Assembly (NCBI RefSeq): GCF_014652515.1
Contig: NZ_BMYY01000003.1
Location: forward strand, 248,001 to 312,000
Source: Bacterioplanes sanyensis
GTDB taxonomy: Bacteria > Pseudomonadota > Gammaproteobacteria > Pseudomonadales > Oceanobacteraceae
Direction: 5' to 3'
DNA length: 64,000 nt
Below are positions 1 to 9,750 of this stretch, piece after piece; positions within the stretch are counted from its first letter, which is position 1; each line of letters opens with the position of its first letter. Under the pieces are notes generated by a model. It was not told the DNA's origin, did no database searches, and worked only from the letters and a program-made list of their open reading frames with translations. The translations under genes were made by a program, and so were the position numbers.

Positions 1-792
1 ATACTTCACATCGCCAGCGATGGTACAGCCCTGCGATAAGCAATGCACTCGAATCTGATGGGTGCGCCCAGTCACCGGCTCCGCCTGCACCACGCTGTAA
101 TGCTTGCCGGCACCCAGCAGGCGATAACGCGTTAGCGCTGTTTTGCCATCATCATCCACCCGCACCACGCGCTCACCCGATTGCCGCTCCGTGCGCAGCA
201 GTGGCAAATCGACATGATTCACCTGCTGCGGCCAATGGCCGTGCACCAATGCCAAATAGTATTTACCGATGCCCTGCTTATCAGCCAACATGCGTTGCAA
301 TGTGGTCAGCGCTTTGCGCTTTTTCGCTACGAGCACTAGGCCTGAGGTGTCGCGATCCAACCTGTGCACCAGCTCTAAAAAGGCGTGTTGCGGGCGCATT
401 TTACGCAGCGCTTCGATCATGCCCAGGTTCACACCACTACCGCCATGCACCGCCAACCCCGACGGTTTATTCACCACCAACAATGCATCGTCTTCGTAAA
501 CGATGGCGGCATCGAGCTTATCGCGCAGCACCGATGACACCGGTGGCGTTTCGCCTTTTTGCGGCAACCGCAGCGGCGGGATGCGCAACAAATCCCCTTC
601 CTGCAAACGGGTATCCGCCTTGGCACGCTTCTTATTGATGCGCACTTCACCTTTGCGAATAATGCGGTAAATCAGCGTTTTAGGAACGCCTTTTAAAGTC
701 GACAACAGGAAATTATCGAGGCGCTGACCGGCGTTAGCGTCGGTCACGGTCAACCAGGAGACCTGGCTGGTATCTAGCTCAGTTGGCACCAT
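1..792 (-). CDS. rluC: 23S rRNA pseudouridine synthase RluC (C-terminus cut by window edge)
   Basis: RluA-family pseudouridine synthase that modifies 23S rRNA uridines (RluC acts on 955, 2504 and 2580 in E. coli). The frame is open from an ATG at 792 to the window edge, giving 264 residues of an expected 310-320. An S4-like RNA-binding region lies at about residues 20-75 (GQRLDNFLL, GEVRINKKRA). The catalytic motif HRLDRDTSGL holds the nucleophile Asp146, and the region ending TGRTHQIRVHCL belongs to the conserved catalytic core. It is divergent from rne, an arrangement conserved in Gammaproteobacteria, which supports RluC over RluA or RluD. The 3' end is missing. Confidence 0.93.
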   Translation of the reverse strand, partial: MVPTELDTSQVSWLTVTDANAGQRLDNFLLSTLKGVPKTLIYRIIRKGEVRINKKRAKADTRLQEGDLLRIPPLRLPQKGETPPVSSVLRDKLDAAIVYEDDALLVVNKPSGLAVHGGSGVNLGMIEALRKMRPQHAFLELVHRLDRDTSGLVLVAKKRKALTTLQRMLADKQGIGKYYLALVHGHWPQQVNHVDLPLLRTERQSGERVVRVDDDGKTALTRYRLLGAGKHYSVVQAEPVTGRTHQIRVHCLSQGCTIAGDVKY

Positions 793-1211
793 TAACTGTC
801 CGGTAAAAGCTTATAAGTACGGCGTTTGCCGCCGCCTGGCATTGTTGCTATAGTCCGGCGACGGTCTGACGCGCCCGTACATCCGATTGATCAGATGCGC
901 TCAGGTCGCGCCGAAAAGCGGCACAGTATAAGGAAGATGCAGTCAAGAAAACACTCTTCCGCACGAACAACCCGTTCCGGCGCTGCTCGCAGCGCTGAGT
1001 GAGATAAACCAAGCAACAAAGCGTGCTGGCATCTCGCATTATCAAATTATGGACAGTGTCGGTGCCCCACAAACGTTGACTAGGCACCACTGCAACAAGC
1101 CCGGTAGCCCGATTGGCGCCGGCCAGCAAAGCACCCATAAAGATTTTGGTAGTGGCCGCTAAGCGGCATTGCCAGGCGCCGCGTTGCTCATAATTGAGCT
1201 ATTAAGACGGC
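793..1211. promoter_or_regulatory. rluC-rne intergenic region, probable long rne 5' UTR
   Basis: This 419-bp divergent region holds no convincing gene; the 96-residue minus-strand frame at 848-1138 resembles no protein I know. E. coli rne has a long structured leader through which RNase E controls its own mRNA, and the size here allows the same. A small stem (GCCGC-TAA-GCGGC, 1155-1167) lies about 45 nt upstream of the rne ATG. The promoters of both genes must lie here, but I could not place them with confidence. The regulatory role is inference from the family. Confidence 0.45.
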
Positions 1212-4200
1212 ATGAAAAGAATGCTAATCAATGCAACTCAGTCTGAAGAGTTGCGTGTAGCCCTAGTGGATGGGCAAAAACTGTACGATCTCGACATCGA
1301 AACCGGTGCCCGAGAGCAGAAAAAATCCAACATTTATAAAGGCAAGATCACCCGCATTGAGCCCAGCCTAGAAGCGGCGTTTGTCGACTTCGGTGCTGAA
1401 CGCCATGGTTTTTTGCCCCTCAAAGAAATCGCCCGCGAGTACTTTGTCAAAGACCCTGGCCCTGGCCGCATCAATATCAAAGATGTGCTGAAAGAAGGCC
1501 AAGAAGTCATTGTGCAGGTCGACAAAGAAGAACGTGGCAACAAGGGCGCTGCACTCACCACGCAAGTGAGCTTGGCAGGTCGCTATCTGGTGTTAATGCC
1601 TAACAACGCCCGTGCCGGCGGCATTTCCCGTCGCATCGAAGGCGATGAGCGCGCCGAGCTGCGTGAGGCCATGAAAGACGTTTCCGTACCGGATCGCATG
1701 GGTGTGATTGTGCGCACAGCGGGCATCGGCCGCAGCTCAGAGGAACTGCAGCGCGACCTCGACTATTTGGTTCAGCTTTGGGATGCCATCAAAACCGCAG
1801 CCGACGAAAACAAAGCCCCGACCCTGCTGCTGCAAGAGAGCAACGTCATTTTGCGCGCCATCCGCGACTACTTGCGCCAGGACGTCGGCGAAGTGCTGAT
1901 CGACACCGACGAAGCGCACCAAGAAGCGCTGGATTTCGTCCGCCGCGTGATGCCGCAATTCCAGAACAAGTTCAAGCGCTACGAAGACAGCGTACCTCTG
2001 TTCAATCGCTACCAGATCGAAGCGCAAATTGAGAGCGCCTTCCAGCGCGAAGTAAAACTGCCATCCGGTGGCTCGATCGTCATTGACCCCACCGAGGCGC
2101 TGGTATCGATCGACATCAACTCAGCACGCGCCACCAAGGGTGCTGACATCGAAGAAACCGCGCTCAACACCAACCTAGAAGCCGCCGACGAAGTGGCACG
2201 CCAACTGCGTCTGCGCGACATGGGCGGCCTGGTGGTCATCGACTTCATTGACATGATGTCAAACAAGAACCAACGCGAAGTTGAAAACCGCCTCAAGCGC
2301 GCATTAGAGCTAGACCGTGCCCGTGTGCAAGTCGGTCGCATTTCACGCTTTGGCCTGATCGAAATGTCACGTCAGCGCCTGCGCCCGTCGCTGGAAGAAA
2401 CCAGTGGCCACGTATGCCCGCGCTGTAACGGCACCGGTGTCATCCGCGGCATTCAGTCCGTTGGCCTGTCTATTTTGCGCCTGATCGAAGAAGAAGCCGC
2501 CAAAGAAAACACCGGCCAAGTGCGCGCCGAGGTACCCAACCCTGTCGCCAGCTTCTTGCTGAATGAAAAGCGCGCTTTGATTGCTGCGATCGAAGAGCGC
2601 CACAACACGCGGGTGATGATTCTACCCAACCCGCACATGGACACGCCTCACTTTGAAGTGCAGCGTTTACGCCCTGACGACACCCTGATCGAAGAAGTCA
2701 GCTACGAGCAAAAACTGCAAGGTGGCGAGCCTGAATACGGCATCGACCTGAACACAGAAAACGCCACCAAACCACAGCGCGCAGCCGTTAAGGCCGTCGC
2801 ACCCGCAGCAGCCCCTGTTGCACCGACCGCCGACGCCAGTGACAAACCCAGCTTTTTTAAGCGCTTGGGTGCAGCACTGACCACCTTGTTTGATGGCGGC
2901 GAAGAAGAGCCCCAGCGCAAGCCAGCAGCGCCAAGCCCGCAAAACAAAGGCAATGAGCGCAAGAGCAACGGCAGCCAGCGTCGTAGCAACCCCCATAACA
3001 ACACCCAAAACAGTGGCCGCAACGACAACCGTAACGATGGCAACAAAGAGCGTCGCAGCCAGTCACGCAACGAGCGTGGCAACAACCGCTCAGAGCGCAA
3101 CAGTTCCCGCGACGAAAACCGTACTGAGCGCGATAAAAACCAGGAAAAACCAAATCGTCAGGCGAAGCAGCCAGACAACAAGGGCCCGGAAAAAGAGCGC
3201 AACAAGCCGCAGGACGATAAAAACCGTCGCAGCAATCAACGCGACAGCAAGCGCGACAACGCCGCGGCAGCGGACAAGGGCAACGATAAAGGCGGCGACA
3301 AAAACAACAGCGCCGATAACAAAGCGCCGCGCCGCGACCGTAGCCAAGGCGCCAGCCCACGCAAGCGTCCGAACAAGCCTGACTTCAGCGATGAGCCAGA
3401 TACGGTATTGATCGGCCAACAAGGCAACAAAGAAACCTTGGACGCCGAGCAAGCCAACGAGGCGCAAAAGGCACAACAGGAAAAACGCTCTGGCAACAGC
3501 GATGACAACAACACGGCTGAAACCAAAGAGCGCCGTCCACGTCGTTCGCGCCGTCGTAACCGCACCGACAAGGCAAGTGAGCAGGAAACTGGCAACGCAG
3601 CCAACAGCCATGTAGCCAGCAACGAGGACAGCAGCACTCAAACAGAGCAGCCATCCAACGAGCAAACTACCCAAACTGTCGAAGTAACGGCGGCTGACGC
3701 CCCAGAGAAGCCAGCGGTTGTCGATACTGCGGATGCCAGCACCAGCAGCAACGATGTCGCTCAACCAGCTGACAACAAGCCAGCCGACAACGATGACGAG
3801 CAAGACAGCGACAAGCCACGCCGTCGCAGCCGTCGTGGACGTCGCAAGGCCGATGACAGCAGCTCGACCGATGCCGTCGCAGCAGAAACACCCGAAGCCA
3901 CGACGGAATCCGACAGCGACGCCGCCACAGCCGATGCTCCTGCGACCAACGACGTTACTCCGGCAGCTGAAAAAGCTGAAAAAGCTGAAAAAGCTGAAGC
4001 TCAGGATGGTGGCAGCGATGAAGCAGACAAGGCACCTCGTCCCCGCAATCATCGTCGCAGCAACCGCCGCAAGCCTGACGCCAAGCCGGCCGAGCAAGAA
4101 AAGACGGAAGCAGCAGCACCAGCTGCGGAGCAGCAAGTTAAGGCAGAAGCACCGGCAAAGCCTGCTGAGGTCGCTGCAGAGCCGTCTGAAAAACCAGCAG

Positions 4201-4589
4201 AGCCAACCCCCAAAAGCACTGCCGAGCAAGCAGAGGCAAGCAATGCTAGCGACACTCCTAAGCGCCCTCGCCGTGCGCGCCGTCGCACGGCCGGACGCGC
4301 GCCTAACGACCCGCGCAACCAGCTATGCGCCGAGTCGTCAGATGCCGAAGCGCCAATACCTCAGCCAGCCGCCCGGGCCCAAGGTGAAGATGCTAGCCCC
4401 ACCACCGCGGACCCAGTGACTGCAAACCCGGCGACTGAAAGCCCAGCTCAAAATAATGAGCCAGCGCAGCCGAAAGCTGAGCAGGTAAAACCTGAAGAAC
4501 CTGTCCAGCCAGACAATGGGCCCGCCGCCAAAGCGGACTCAGATGCGCAAACTGAGGCTGACAAAAAAGACACCGAGCATAGCCGCTAA
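1212..4589 (+). CDS. rne: Ribonuclease E
   Basis: Endoribonuclease that initiates mRNA decay and processes rRNA and tRNA; scaffold of the degradosome. The catalytic half (about 1-520) is well conserved: it opens [10 protein letters not shown], has an S1 domain at about 35-125, metal-binding Asp301 and Asp344 (matching E. coli D303 and D346), and the zinc-link CPRC at 402-405. From about 540 to 1125 the protein is low-complexity, first Arg/Asn/Asp/Gln-rich, then Ala/Pro/Glu-rich, with several arginine blocks ([34 protein letters not shown]) likely to bind [13 protein letters not shown] at about residue 1030 resembles a motif I recall from Pseudomonas RNase E. Single-gene unit followed by a strong terminator. 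At 1125 residues it is slightly longer than the E. coli enzyme (1061). Confidence 0.98.
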   Translation: MKRMLINATQSEELRVALVDGQKLYDLDIETGAREQKKSNIYKGKITRIEPSLEAAFVDFGAERHGFLPLKEIAREYFVKDPGPGRINIKDVLKEGQEVIVQVDKEERGNKGAALTTQVSLAGRYLVLMPNNARAGGISRRIEGDERAELREAMKDVSVPDRMGVIVRTAGIGRSSEELQRDLDYLVQLWDAIKTAADENKAPTLLLQESNVILRAIRDYLRQDVGEVLIDTDEAHQEALDFVRRVMPQFQNKFKRYEDSVPLFNRYQIEAQIESAFQREVKLPSGGSIVIDPTEALVSIDINSARATKGADIEETALNTNLEAADEVARQLRLRDMGGLVVIDFIDMMSNKNQREVENRLKRALELDRARVQVGRISRFGLIEMSRQRLRPSLEETSGHVCPRCNGTGVIRGIQSVGLSILRLIEEEAAKENTGQVRAEVPNPVASFLLNEKRALIAAIEERHNTRVMILPNPHMDTPHFEVQRLRPDDTLIEEVSYEQKLQGGEPEYGIDLNTENATKPQRAAVKAVAPAAAPVAPTADASDKPSFFKRLGAALTTLFDGGEEEPQRKPAAPSPQNKGNERKSNGSQRRSNPHNNTQNSGRNDNRNDGNKERRSQSRNERGNNRSERNSSRDENRTERDKNQEKPNRQAKQPDNKGPEKERNKPQDDKNRRSNQRDSKRDNAAAADKGNDKGGDKNNSADNKAPRRDRSQGASPRKRPNKPDFSDEPDTVLIGQQGNKETLDAEQANEAQKAQQEKRSGNSDDNNTAETKERRPRRSRRRNRTDKASEQETGNAANSHVASNEDSSTQTEQPSNEQTTQTVEVTAADAPEKPAVVDTADASTSSNDVAQPADNKPADNDDEQDSDKPRRRSRRGRRKADDSSSTDAVAAETPEATTESDSDAATADAPATNDVTPAAEKAEKAEKAEAQDGGSDEADKAPRPRNHRRSNRRKPDAKPAEQEKTEAAAPAAEQQVKAEAPAKPAEVAAEPSEKPAEPTPKSTAEQAEASNASDTPKRPRRARRRTAGRAPNDPRNQLCAESSDAEAPIPQPAARAQGEDASPTTADPVTANPATESPAQNNEPAQPKAEQVKPEEPVQPDNGPAAKADSDAQTEADKKDTEHSR
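3965..3997 (+). repeat. Short tandem repeat (GCTGAAAAA)3 inside rne
   Basis: Three exact copies of the 9-mer GCTGAAAAA plus a partial fourth encode the AEK repeat in the RNase E tail. The unit is a multiple of three, so copy-number change would keep the frame. Confidence 0.85.
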
Positions 4590-4606
4590 GGCCTTCGGTA
4601 TCGCAT

Positions 4607-4637
4607 AAAAAAACCGGCGCTTGGCGCCGGTTTTTTT
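4607..4637. terminator. Bidirectional rho-independent terminator, rne/prpF
   Basis: Perfect stem ACCGGCGC / GCGCCGGT (4613-4620 and 4624-4631) with a 3-nt loop, flanked by an A-tract on the left and a T-tract on the right. It sits between the convergent ends of rne (4589) and prpF (4663) and can stop transcription from both sides. Confidence 0.9.
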
Positions 4638-4662
4638 ATGTCTTCGTTTTATGAGAGTGGCA

Positions 4663-5850
4663 TTAAAGCTGCGCAGGTGGCACCCTTACCCAACCTTCCA
4701 TTAATACCCGCGCACTGCGGCTCATAATGGCTTTGCTGGCACTCCATTGGCCGTCTTTTTCGATAGCTTCTGCACCGACCTTGAGCGTGCCTGACGGATG
4801 ACCAAACACCACTTCACGGCGCACACCGCCGCCGGCTGCTTCATTCACCAAAGTACCTGGCACTGCCGCTGCGGTGGCAATGGCCACAGACGCCGTGCCC
4901 ATCATGGCGTGGTGCAATTTGCCCATCGACAGCGCCCGCACCCGCAAATCAATATCGTCAGCGTCAATTTGCTTACCACTGGAAGCAACATAAGCCTCAG
5001 GCGGTGCGACAAAGGCGATTTTCGGCGTATGCTGACGCGCCGCCGCTTCACTGACATCGCTGATCAAGCCCATTTTAACGGCCGCATAAGCGCGAATGGT
5101 TTCAAAGCGTTGCAGTGCCGCTTCATCGTTATTGATGTCGTCCTGCAGCTCAGAGCCGCCGTAGCCAATATCACTGGCGCGCACAAAAGCGGTAGGAATG
5201 CCGGCGTTAATCAAAGTGACATCAAAAGTCCCCACACCCGGCACCTCCAGCTGATCGATCAGGTTGCCGGTCGGGAACATAGCGCCCTCGCCATCGGCTG
5301 GATCGAGAAACTCAATCACCACCTCTGCCGCTGGAAAGGTCACGCCATCGAGCTCAAAGTCACCACATTCCTGCACCTGACCGTCTTTCATCGGCACCTG
5401 GGCAATGATGGTTTTTTCGATGTTCTTCTGCCAGATCCGCACCGTGCAAATACCGTTTTCAGGTATGCGCTCGGCGTCCACTAGCCCCTGACTGATGGCA
5501 AAGGCGCCGACGGCGCCGGTTAAATTGCCACAGTTGCCCGACCAATCCACAAAGGGCTTATCGATGGCTACCTGGCCAAAAAGATAATCGACGTCATGGT
5601 CTGGCTGGGTACTTTTATCTAACAGTACGGTTTTGCTGGTGCTGGACGTCGCACCGCCCATGCCGTCGGTATGCTTGGCATAGGGGTCTGGACTGCCAAT
5701 GACACGCAGCAATAACTTGTCTCGATATTCGCCTGGCTGCTGAGCTTCAACTGGTAAGTCTTTGATATTGAAGAAAACGCCCTTGCTGGTGCCGCCGCGC
5801 ATATAGGTGGCGGGAATACGAATTTGGGGGCTATCGGAAGGAAAGGACAT
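4663..5850 (-). CDS. prpF: 2-methylaconitate cis-trans isomerase PrpF
   Basis: PrpF isomerises the 2-methylaconitate made by AcnD so that aconitase can hydrate it to 2-methylisocitrate in the methylcitrate cycle. The 395-residue protein has the family's normal length, the N-terminal YMRGGTSKGVFF motif (about 16-27), the DPYAKHTDGMGGATSSTSK segment and the NCGNLTGAVG motif. It is the last gene of the prp cluster. It is separated from acnD by 124 bp containing a terminator-like hairpin, so it may be expressed at a lower level or from its own promoter. The start is the only plausible ATG before the conserved RIPATYMRGG region. Confidence 0.95.
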   Translation of the reverse strand: MSFPSDSPQIRIPATYMRGGTSKGVFFNIKDLPVEAQQPGEYRDKLLLRVIGSPDPYAKHTDGMGGATSSTSKTVLLDKSTQPDHDVDYLFGQVAIDKPFVDWSGNCGNLTGAVGAFAISQGLVDAERIPENGICTVRIWQKNIEKTIIAQVPMKDGQVQECGDFELDGVTFPAAEVVIEFLDPADGEGAMFPTGNLIDQLEVPGVGTFDVTLINAGIPTAFVRASDIGYGGSELQDDINNDEAALQRFETIRAYAAVKMGLISDVSEAAARQHTPKIAFVAPPEAYVASSGKQIDADDIDLRVRALSMGKLHHAMMGTASVAIATAAAVPGTLVNEAAGGGVRREVVFGHPSGTLKVGAEAIEKDGQWSASKAIMSRSARVLMEGWVRVPPAQL

Positions 5851-5933
5851 AGTGCCATCTCGCGTTGAATCAAACGCTGGGCAGCATTGCCACCCAGAAC
5901 GAAAACATGGGTAAACTCACCCACCCAAGGAAA

Positions 5934-5959
5934 AACAGGGCAGCCTAAGCTGCCCTGTT
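5934..5959 (-). terminator. Terminator-like hairpin between acnD and prpF
   Basis: Perfect 11-bp inverted repeat AACAGGGCAGC / GCTGCCCTGTT with a 4-nt loop. Read on the minus strand, it lies just after the acnD stop and runs into TTTTTCC, the form of an intrinsic terminator. It would reduce transcription into prpF unless read through. Confidence 0.75.
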
Positions 5960-5974
5960 GTTTAAGCTACAGAG

Positions 5975-8569
5975 CTACTGCTGTAAGAACTCCTTAGCAA
6001 AGCGCTGCAAAACACCACCCGCCTGATAGGTGATGACTTCTTCGCCAGTATCCAAGCGGCAGATCACCGGCACTTGCTGCTCACGGCCATCCGCATAGTG
6101 AATCACCAAGGTCAGCTCACCACCGGCCTGATGCTCACCCAGTACGTCAAAGGTTTCCGTACCATCCAAGCCCAATGTGATGCGCGTGGTACCTTCCTTA
6201 AACTGCAGCGGCAATACGCCCATACCAATCAGATTGGTGCGGTGAATGCGCTCAAAGCCCTCCGCCACAATCGCCTCAACACCCGCTAAACGCACGCCTT
6301 TGGCGGCCCAGTCACGTGATGAACCTTGGCCATAATCGGCGCCGGCAATAATAATCAGCGGTTGCTTGCGCTGCATGTAAGTTTCGATGGCATCCCACAT
6401 GCGTACCACCTTGCCTTCTGGCTCAATGCGCGCCAGCGAGCCTTGCACTACGTTGCCTTGTTCGTCGCGCACCATTTCATTCATCAACTTAGGGTTGGCG
6501 AGGGTGGCACGCTGGGCCGTCAAATGGTCACCGCGGTGGGTGGCGTAGGAGTTAAAGTCCTCCTCAGGCAGCCCCATTTTGGCCAGATACTCACCGGCGG
6601 CACTGTCGGCCAAAATGGCATTGGAAGGCGACAAATGATCGGTGGTGATGTTATCCGGCAGCAAGGCCAGCGGGCGCATGCCTTTCAGCGTGCGCTCAGC
6701 GGCCAAGGCGCCCTCCCAATACGGCGGGCGACGAATGTAGGTACTCATCTCACGCCAGTCGTACAGCGGGCTCGGGGCTTTTTCGATATCACCGAGGTCA
6801 AACATCGGGATATACACATCGCGGAACTGCTGCGGCTTAACGTGCTCGCCAACGATGGCGTCGATTTCTTCATCCGACGGCCAAATATCCGCTAAGCGAA
6901 TCTCTTTGCCATCGACCACCGCCAATACGTCTTGCTCAATATCAAAGCGCACCGTGCCAGCCAAAGCGTAAGCCACAACCAAAGGCGGCGATGCCAAAAA
7001 CGCCTGCTTGGCATACGGATGAATGCGGCCATCAAAGTTGCGATTGCCCGACAACACCGCGGTGGAATACAGGTCGCGATCAATGATTTCCTGCTGAATC
7101 TCTGGGTCCAACGCGCCCGACATGCCATTACAGGTGGTGCACGCAAACGCCACAATGCCAAAGCCGAGTTTTTCCAGCTCTGGCAATAAGCCGGCTTCTT
7201 GCAGGTAAGTGCGCGCCACTTTGGAGCCAGGTGCAAAGGAGGATTTCACCCAAGGCTTGCGCACTAGCCCCAGCTCATTGGCTTTTTTCGCCAGCAAGCC
7301 TGCCGCCACCACGTTGCGCGGGTTGGAAGTATTGGTACACGAGGTAATGGCGGCAATAATCACCGCGCCATCTGGCATCAAACCTTGAGCTTCTTGCGCG
7401 CGTGCTTGCTCTAAATTGCCGGCGATGCCTTTAGCGGCCAGGTCTTTAGTGGCAACGCGGGCGTGCGGATTTGATGGGCCGGCAATGGTGCGCCCAACGC
7501 TCGACAAATCAAAGCTCAATACCCGCTCATACTGGGCATTAACCAGCGCATCCGCCCACAAGCCGGTGTGCTTGGCGTACTGCTCCACAAGCGCCACTTG
7601 CTCCGGTTCACGACCAGTCAGATTGAGGTAGTCGATGGTTTGCTCATCGATATAGAACATGGCCGCTGTGGCACCGTATTCCGGCGTCATATTGGAAATG
7701 GTGGCACGATCGCCAATGGTTAAGCTGCGTGCACCGTCACCAAAGAATTCCAAATAGGCGCCTACCACTCGCTCTTTGCGCAAAAACTCGGTTAATGCCA
7801 AGACGATATCGGTGGCGGTAATGCCAGGCTGGCGTTTACCCGTGAGTTCAACACCGACAATGTCGGGCAAGCGCATCATCGACGGATGGCCCAGCATCAC
7901 GGTTTCCGCTTCCAAGCCGCCAACACCGACGGAAATCACGCCCAATGCATCAACATGCGGCGTGTGGGAATCGGTGCCGACACAGGTATCCGGGAAAGCA
8001 ACACCGTCGCGCACCTGCACCACGGGGGACATTTTTTCCAGATTAATCTGGTGCATGATGCCATTACCGGCGGGGATCACATCGACGTTATCAAACGCGG
8101 TTTTGGTCCAATCGATAAAGTGAAAACGGTCTTCATTGCGACGTTCTTCAATGGCGCGGTTTTTATCAAAAGCGTCTGGGTCAAAGCCACCGCATTCCAC
8201 CGCCAGTGAGTGATCAACAATGAGTTGGGTTGGCACCACTGGATTCACTTTGGCTGGATCACCGCCCTTGGCAGCAATGGCGTCACGCAAACCAGCTAGA
8301 TCGACCAGCGCCGTTTGCCCCAAAATATCGTGGCATACCACTCGAGCCGGATACCAAGGAAAATCCAGCTCACGCTTGCGCTCAATCAGCTGGCGCAATG
8401 AATCAGTTAGCGTCTCCGGTGCACAGCGACGCACCAACTGCTCAGCCAAAATGCGCGAGGTGTATGGCAAACCGTCGTAGGCACCCGGCTTAATGGCCTC
8501 GACGGCCGCCCGGGTATCAAAAAATTCGACGTCACTGCCAGGCAGTGACTTGCGGTATTCAGTATTCAT
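5975..8569 (-). CDS. acnD: 2-methylcitrate dehydratase AcnD (Fe/S-dependent)
   Basis: Aconitase-family enzyme that dehydrates 2-methylcitrate and works together with PrpF, replacing the unrelated PrpD. The 4Fe-4S cysteines are visible as Cys411 (SCTNTSNP), Cys477 and Cys480 (ACTTCNG). The C-terminal swivel domain contains the DYGQGSSRDWAAKG motif. I start it at the ATG at 8569 (MNTEYRKSLPG, 864 residues, the usual length). The frame stays open to 8698, but that would overlap prpC and add a non-homologous 43-residue leader. A second in-frame ATG at 8581 is possible. It lies 46 bp after prpC in the prp operon. Confidence 0.95.
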   Translation of the reverse strand: MNTEYRKSLPGSDVEFFDTRAAVEAIKPGAYDGLPYTSRILAEQLVRRCAPETLTDSLRQLIERKRELDFPWYPARVVCHDILGQTALVDLAGLRDAIAAKGGDPAKVNPVVPTQLIVDHSLAVECGGFDPDAFDKNRAIEERRNEDRFHFIDWTKTAFDNVDVIPAGNGIMHQINLEKMSPVVQVRDGVAFPDTCVGTDSHTPHVDALGVISVGVGGLEAETVMLGHPSMMRLPDIVGVELTGKRQPGITATDIVLALTEFLRKERVVGAYLEFFGDGARSLTIGDRATISNMTPEYGATAAMFYIDEQTIDYLNLTGREPEQVALVEQYAKHTGLWADALVNAQYERVLSFDLSSVGRTIAGPSNPHARVATKDLAAKGIAGNLEQARAQEAQGLMPDGAVIIAAITSCTNTSNPRNVVAAGLLAKKANELGLVRKPWVKSSFAPGSKVARTYLQEAGLLPELEKLGFGIVAFACTTCNGMSGALDPEIQQEIIDRDLYSTAVLSGNRNFDGRIHPYAKQAFLASPPLVVAYALAGTVRFDIEQDVLAVVDGKEIRLADIWPSDEEIDAIVGEHVKPQQFRDVYIPMFDLGDIEKAPSPLYDWREMSTYIRRPPYWEGALAAERTLKGMRPLALLPDNITTDHLSPSNAILADSAAGEYLAKMGLPEEDFNSYATHRGDHLTAQRATLANPKLMNEMVRDEQGNVVQGSLARIEPEGKVVRMWDAIETYMQRKQPLIIIAGADYGQGSSRDWAAKGVRLAGVEAIVAEGFERIHRTNLIGMGVLPLQFKEGTTRITLGLDGTETFDVLGEHQAGGELTLVIHYADGREQQVPVICRLDTGEEVITYQAGGVLQRFAKEFLQQ

Positions 8570-8587
8570 AATCAGGCTCATCAAGCA

Positions 8588-8607
8588 GCACCGGCTATAG
8601 CCGGTGC
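8588..8607 (-). promoter_or_regulatory. Intercistronic hairpin prpC-acnD
   Basis: Perfect inverted repeat GCACCGGC-TATA-GCCGGTGC, 9 bp after the prpC stop and 18 bp before acnD. On the coding (minus) strand no T-tract follows it, so an mRNA-stabilising or processing element is more likely than a terminator. The role is inferred. Confidence 0.55.
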
Positions 8608-8615
8608 TTTTAAGT

Positions 8616-9737
8616 TTATCGGTCAGCAATTGCAACGACAGGGCGCAGCGCTTCACCGGTGTAATCCGCGCTCGGGCGAATAATGCGGTTATCAGCACGC
8701 TGTTCCATCACATGCCCAGCCCAGCCCGTCAGACGGCTGCAGACAAAAATCGGGGTAAACAGCTTGGTCGGAATGCCCATGTAGTTGTAAGCCGAGGCGT
8801 GGAAAAAATCGGCATTGCAGAACAGTTTTTTCTCGCGCCACATCACGGCTTCACAGCGCTCGGAAATGTCGTACAGCGAGGTGTTGCCATTTTCCTGCGC
8901 CAGCTTCTCAGACCATTGCTTAATGATGGCATTGCGCGGGTCAGATTCGCTGTAAACCGCGTGACCAAAGCCCATGATTTTTTCTTTGCGCGCCAGCATG
9001 CCAAGCAGCTTTTGCTCGGCATCGTCCGGATTTTCCATGCCTTCAATCAGTTCCATGGCAGCTTCGTTGGCACCACCGTGCAGTGGGCCGCGCAGCGAGC
9101 CAATGGCGCCGGTCACGCAAGAATGTATGTCGCTTAAGGTGGAAGCACAGACGCGCGCAGTAAAGGTGGAAGCATTAAACTCGTGCTCGGCGTACAAAAT
9201 CAGCGAGGCGTGCATGACCTGAGTGTGCAGCTCAGATGGTTTTTCACCGTGCAAGGTCCACAGAAATTGCTCAGCGATGGAATCGGCGTCAGTGTCGACG
9301 TCGATGCGCTTATCCTTGTGGCTGAAGTTGTACCAGTAATTAATCATGCCGGGGAACAGCGCTAACATGCGGTCGGTGGCATCTTGCTGCTGCTCAAAGC
9401 TGTCTTCGGTTTCTAAGTTACCCAACATTGAACAGCCGGTGCGCATCACATCCATTGGGTGCGCCGATGCGGGAATACGCTCCAACACTTCTTTTAACGG
9501 CTGCGGCAATGTGCGCAGCGATTTCAGTTTGGCTTTGTAGTCGTCGAGCTGCGCTTGAGTGGGCAGCTCACCTTTTAAAATCAAATAAGCGACTTCTTCA
9601 AACTGGCACTGATCAGCCAGCTCTTTAACGTCATAGCCGCGATAGGTTAGGCCAGAGCCAGATACGCCCACCGTCGACAGTGCGGTTTTGCCTGCTACCT
9701 GGCCGCGCAGGCCGGCACCACTGAGTTGTTTAGCCAT
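8616..9737 (-). CDS. prpC: 2-methylcitrate synthase PrpC
   Basis: Condenses propionyl-CoA with oxaloacetate to 2-methylcitrate, the first committed step of the methylcitrate cycle. It is a 373-residue short-type citrate synthase. The catalytic triad is visible as His220 (PLHGGANE), His259 (GFGHAVY) and Asp310 (NADFFHAS). The start at 9737 (MAKQLSGAGL) is chosen because it follows GGGAGA at good spacing; the frame is open 20 codons further upstream. It lies between prpB and acnD, which separates it from ordinary citrate synthase (gltA). Confidence 0.96.
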   Translation of the reverse strand: MAKQLSGAGLRGQVAGKTALSTVGVSGSGLTYRGYDVKELADQCQFEEVAYLILKGELPTQAQLDDYKAKLKSLRTLPQPLKEVLERIPASAHPMDVMRTGCSMLGNLETEDSFEQQQDATDRMLALFPGMINYWYNFSHKDKRIDVDTDADSIAEQFLWTLHGEKPSELHTQVMHASLILYAEHEFNASTFTARVCASTLSDIHSCVTGAIGSLRGPLHGGANEAAMELIEGMENPDDAEQKLLGMLARKEKIMGFGHAVYSESDPRNAIIKQWSEKLAQENGNTSLYDISERCEAVMWREKKLFCNADFFHASAYNYMGIPTKLFTPIFVCSRLTGWAGHVMEQRADNRIIRPSADYTGEALRPVVAIADR

Positions 9738-9750
9738 AAGTGATTCTCCC

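Noticed and set aside
848-1138. 96-residue minus-strand open frame upstream of rne
   Set aside because: No family resemblance, no good ribosome-binding site, and it lies in the region expected to be promoters and the rne leader.
3090-4229. 379-residue minus-strand frame antisense to rne
   Set aside because: A by-product of the low-complexity Arg/Ala/Glu-rich tail; the translation is a hydrophobic, biased sequence without recognisable domains.
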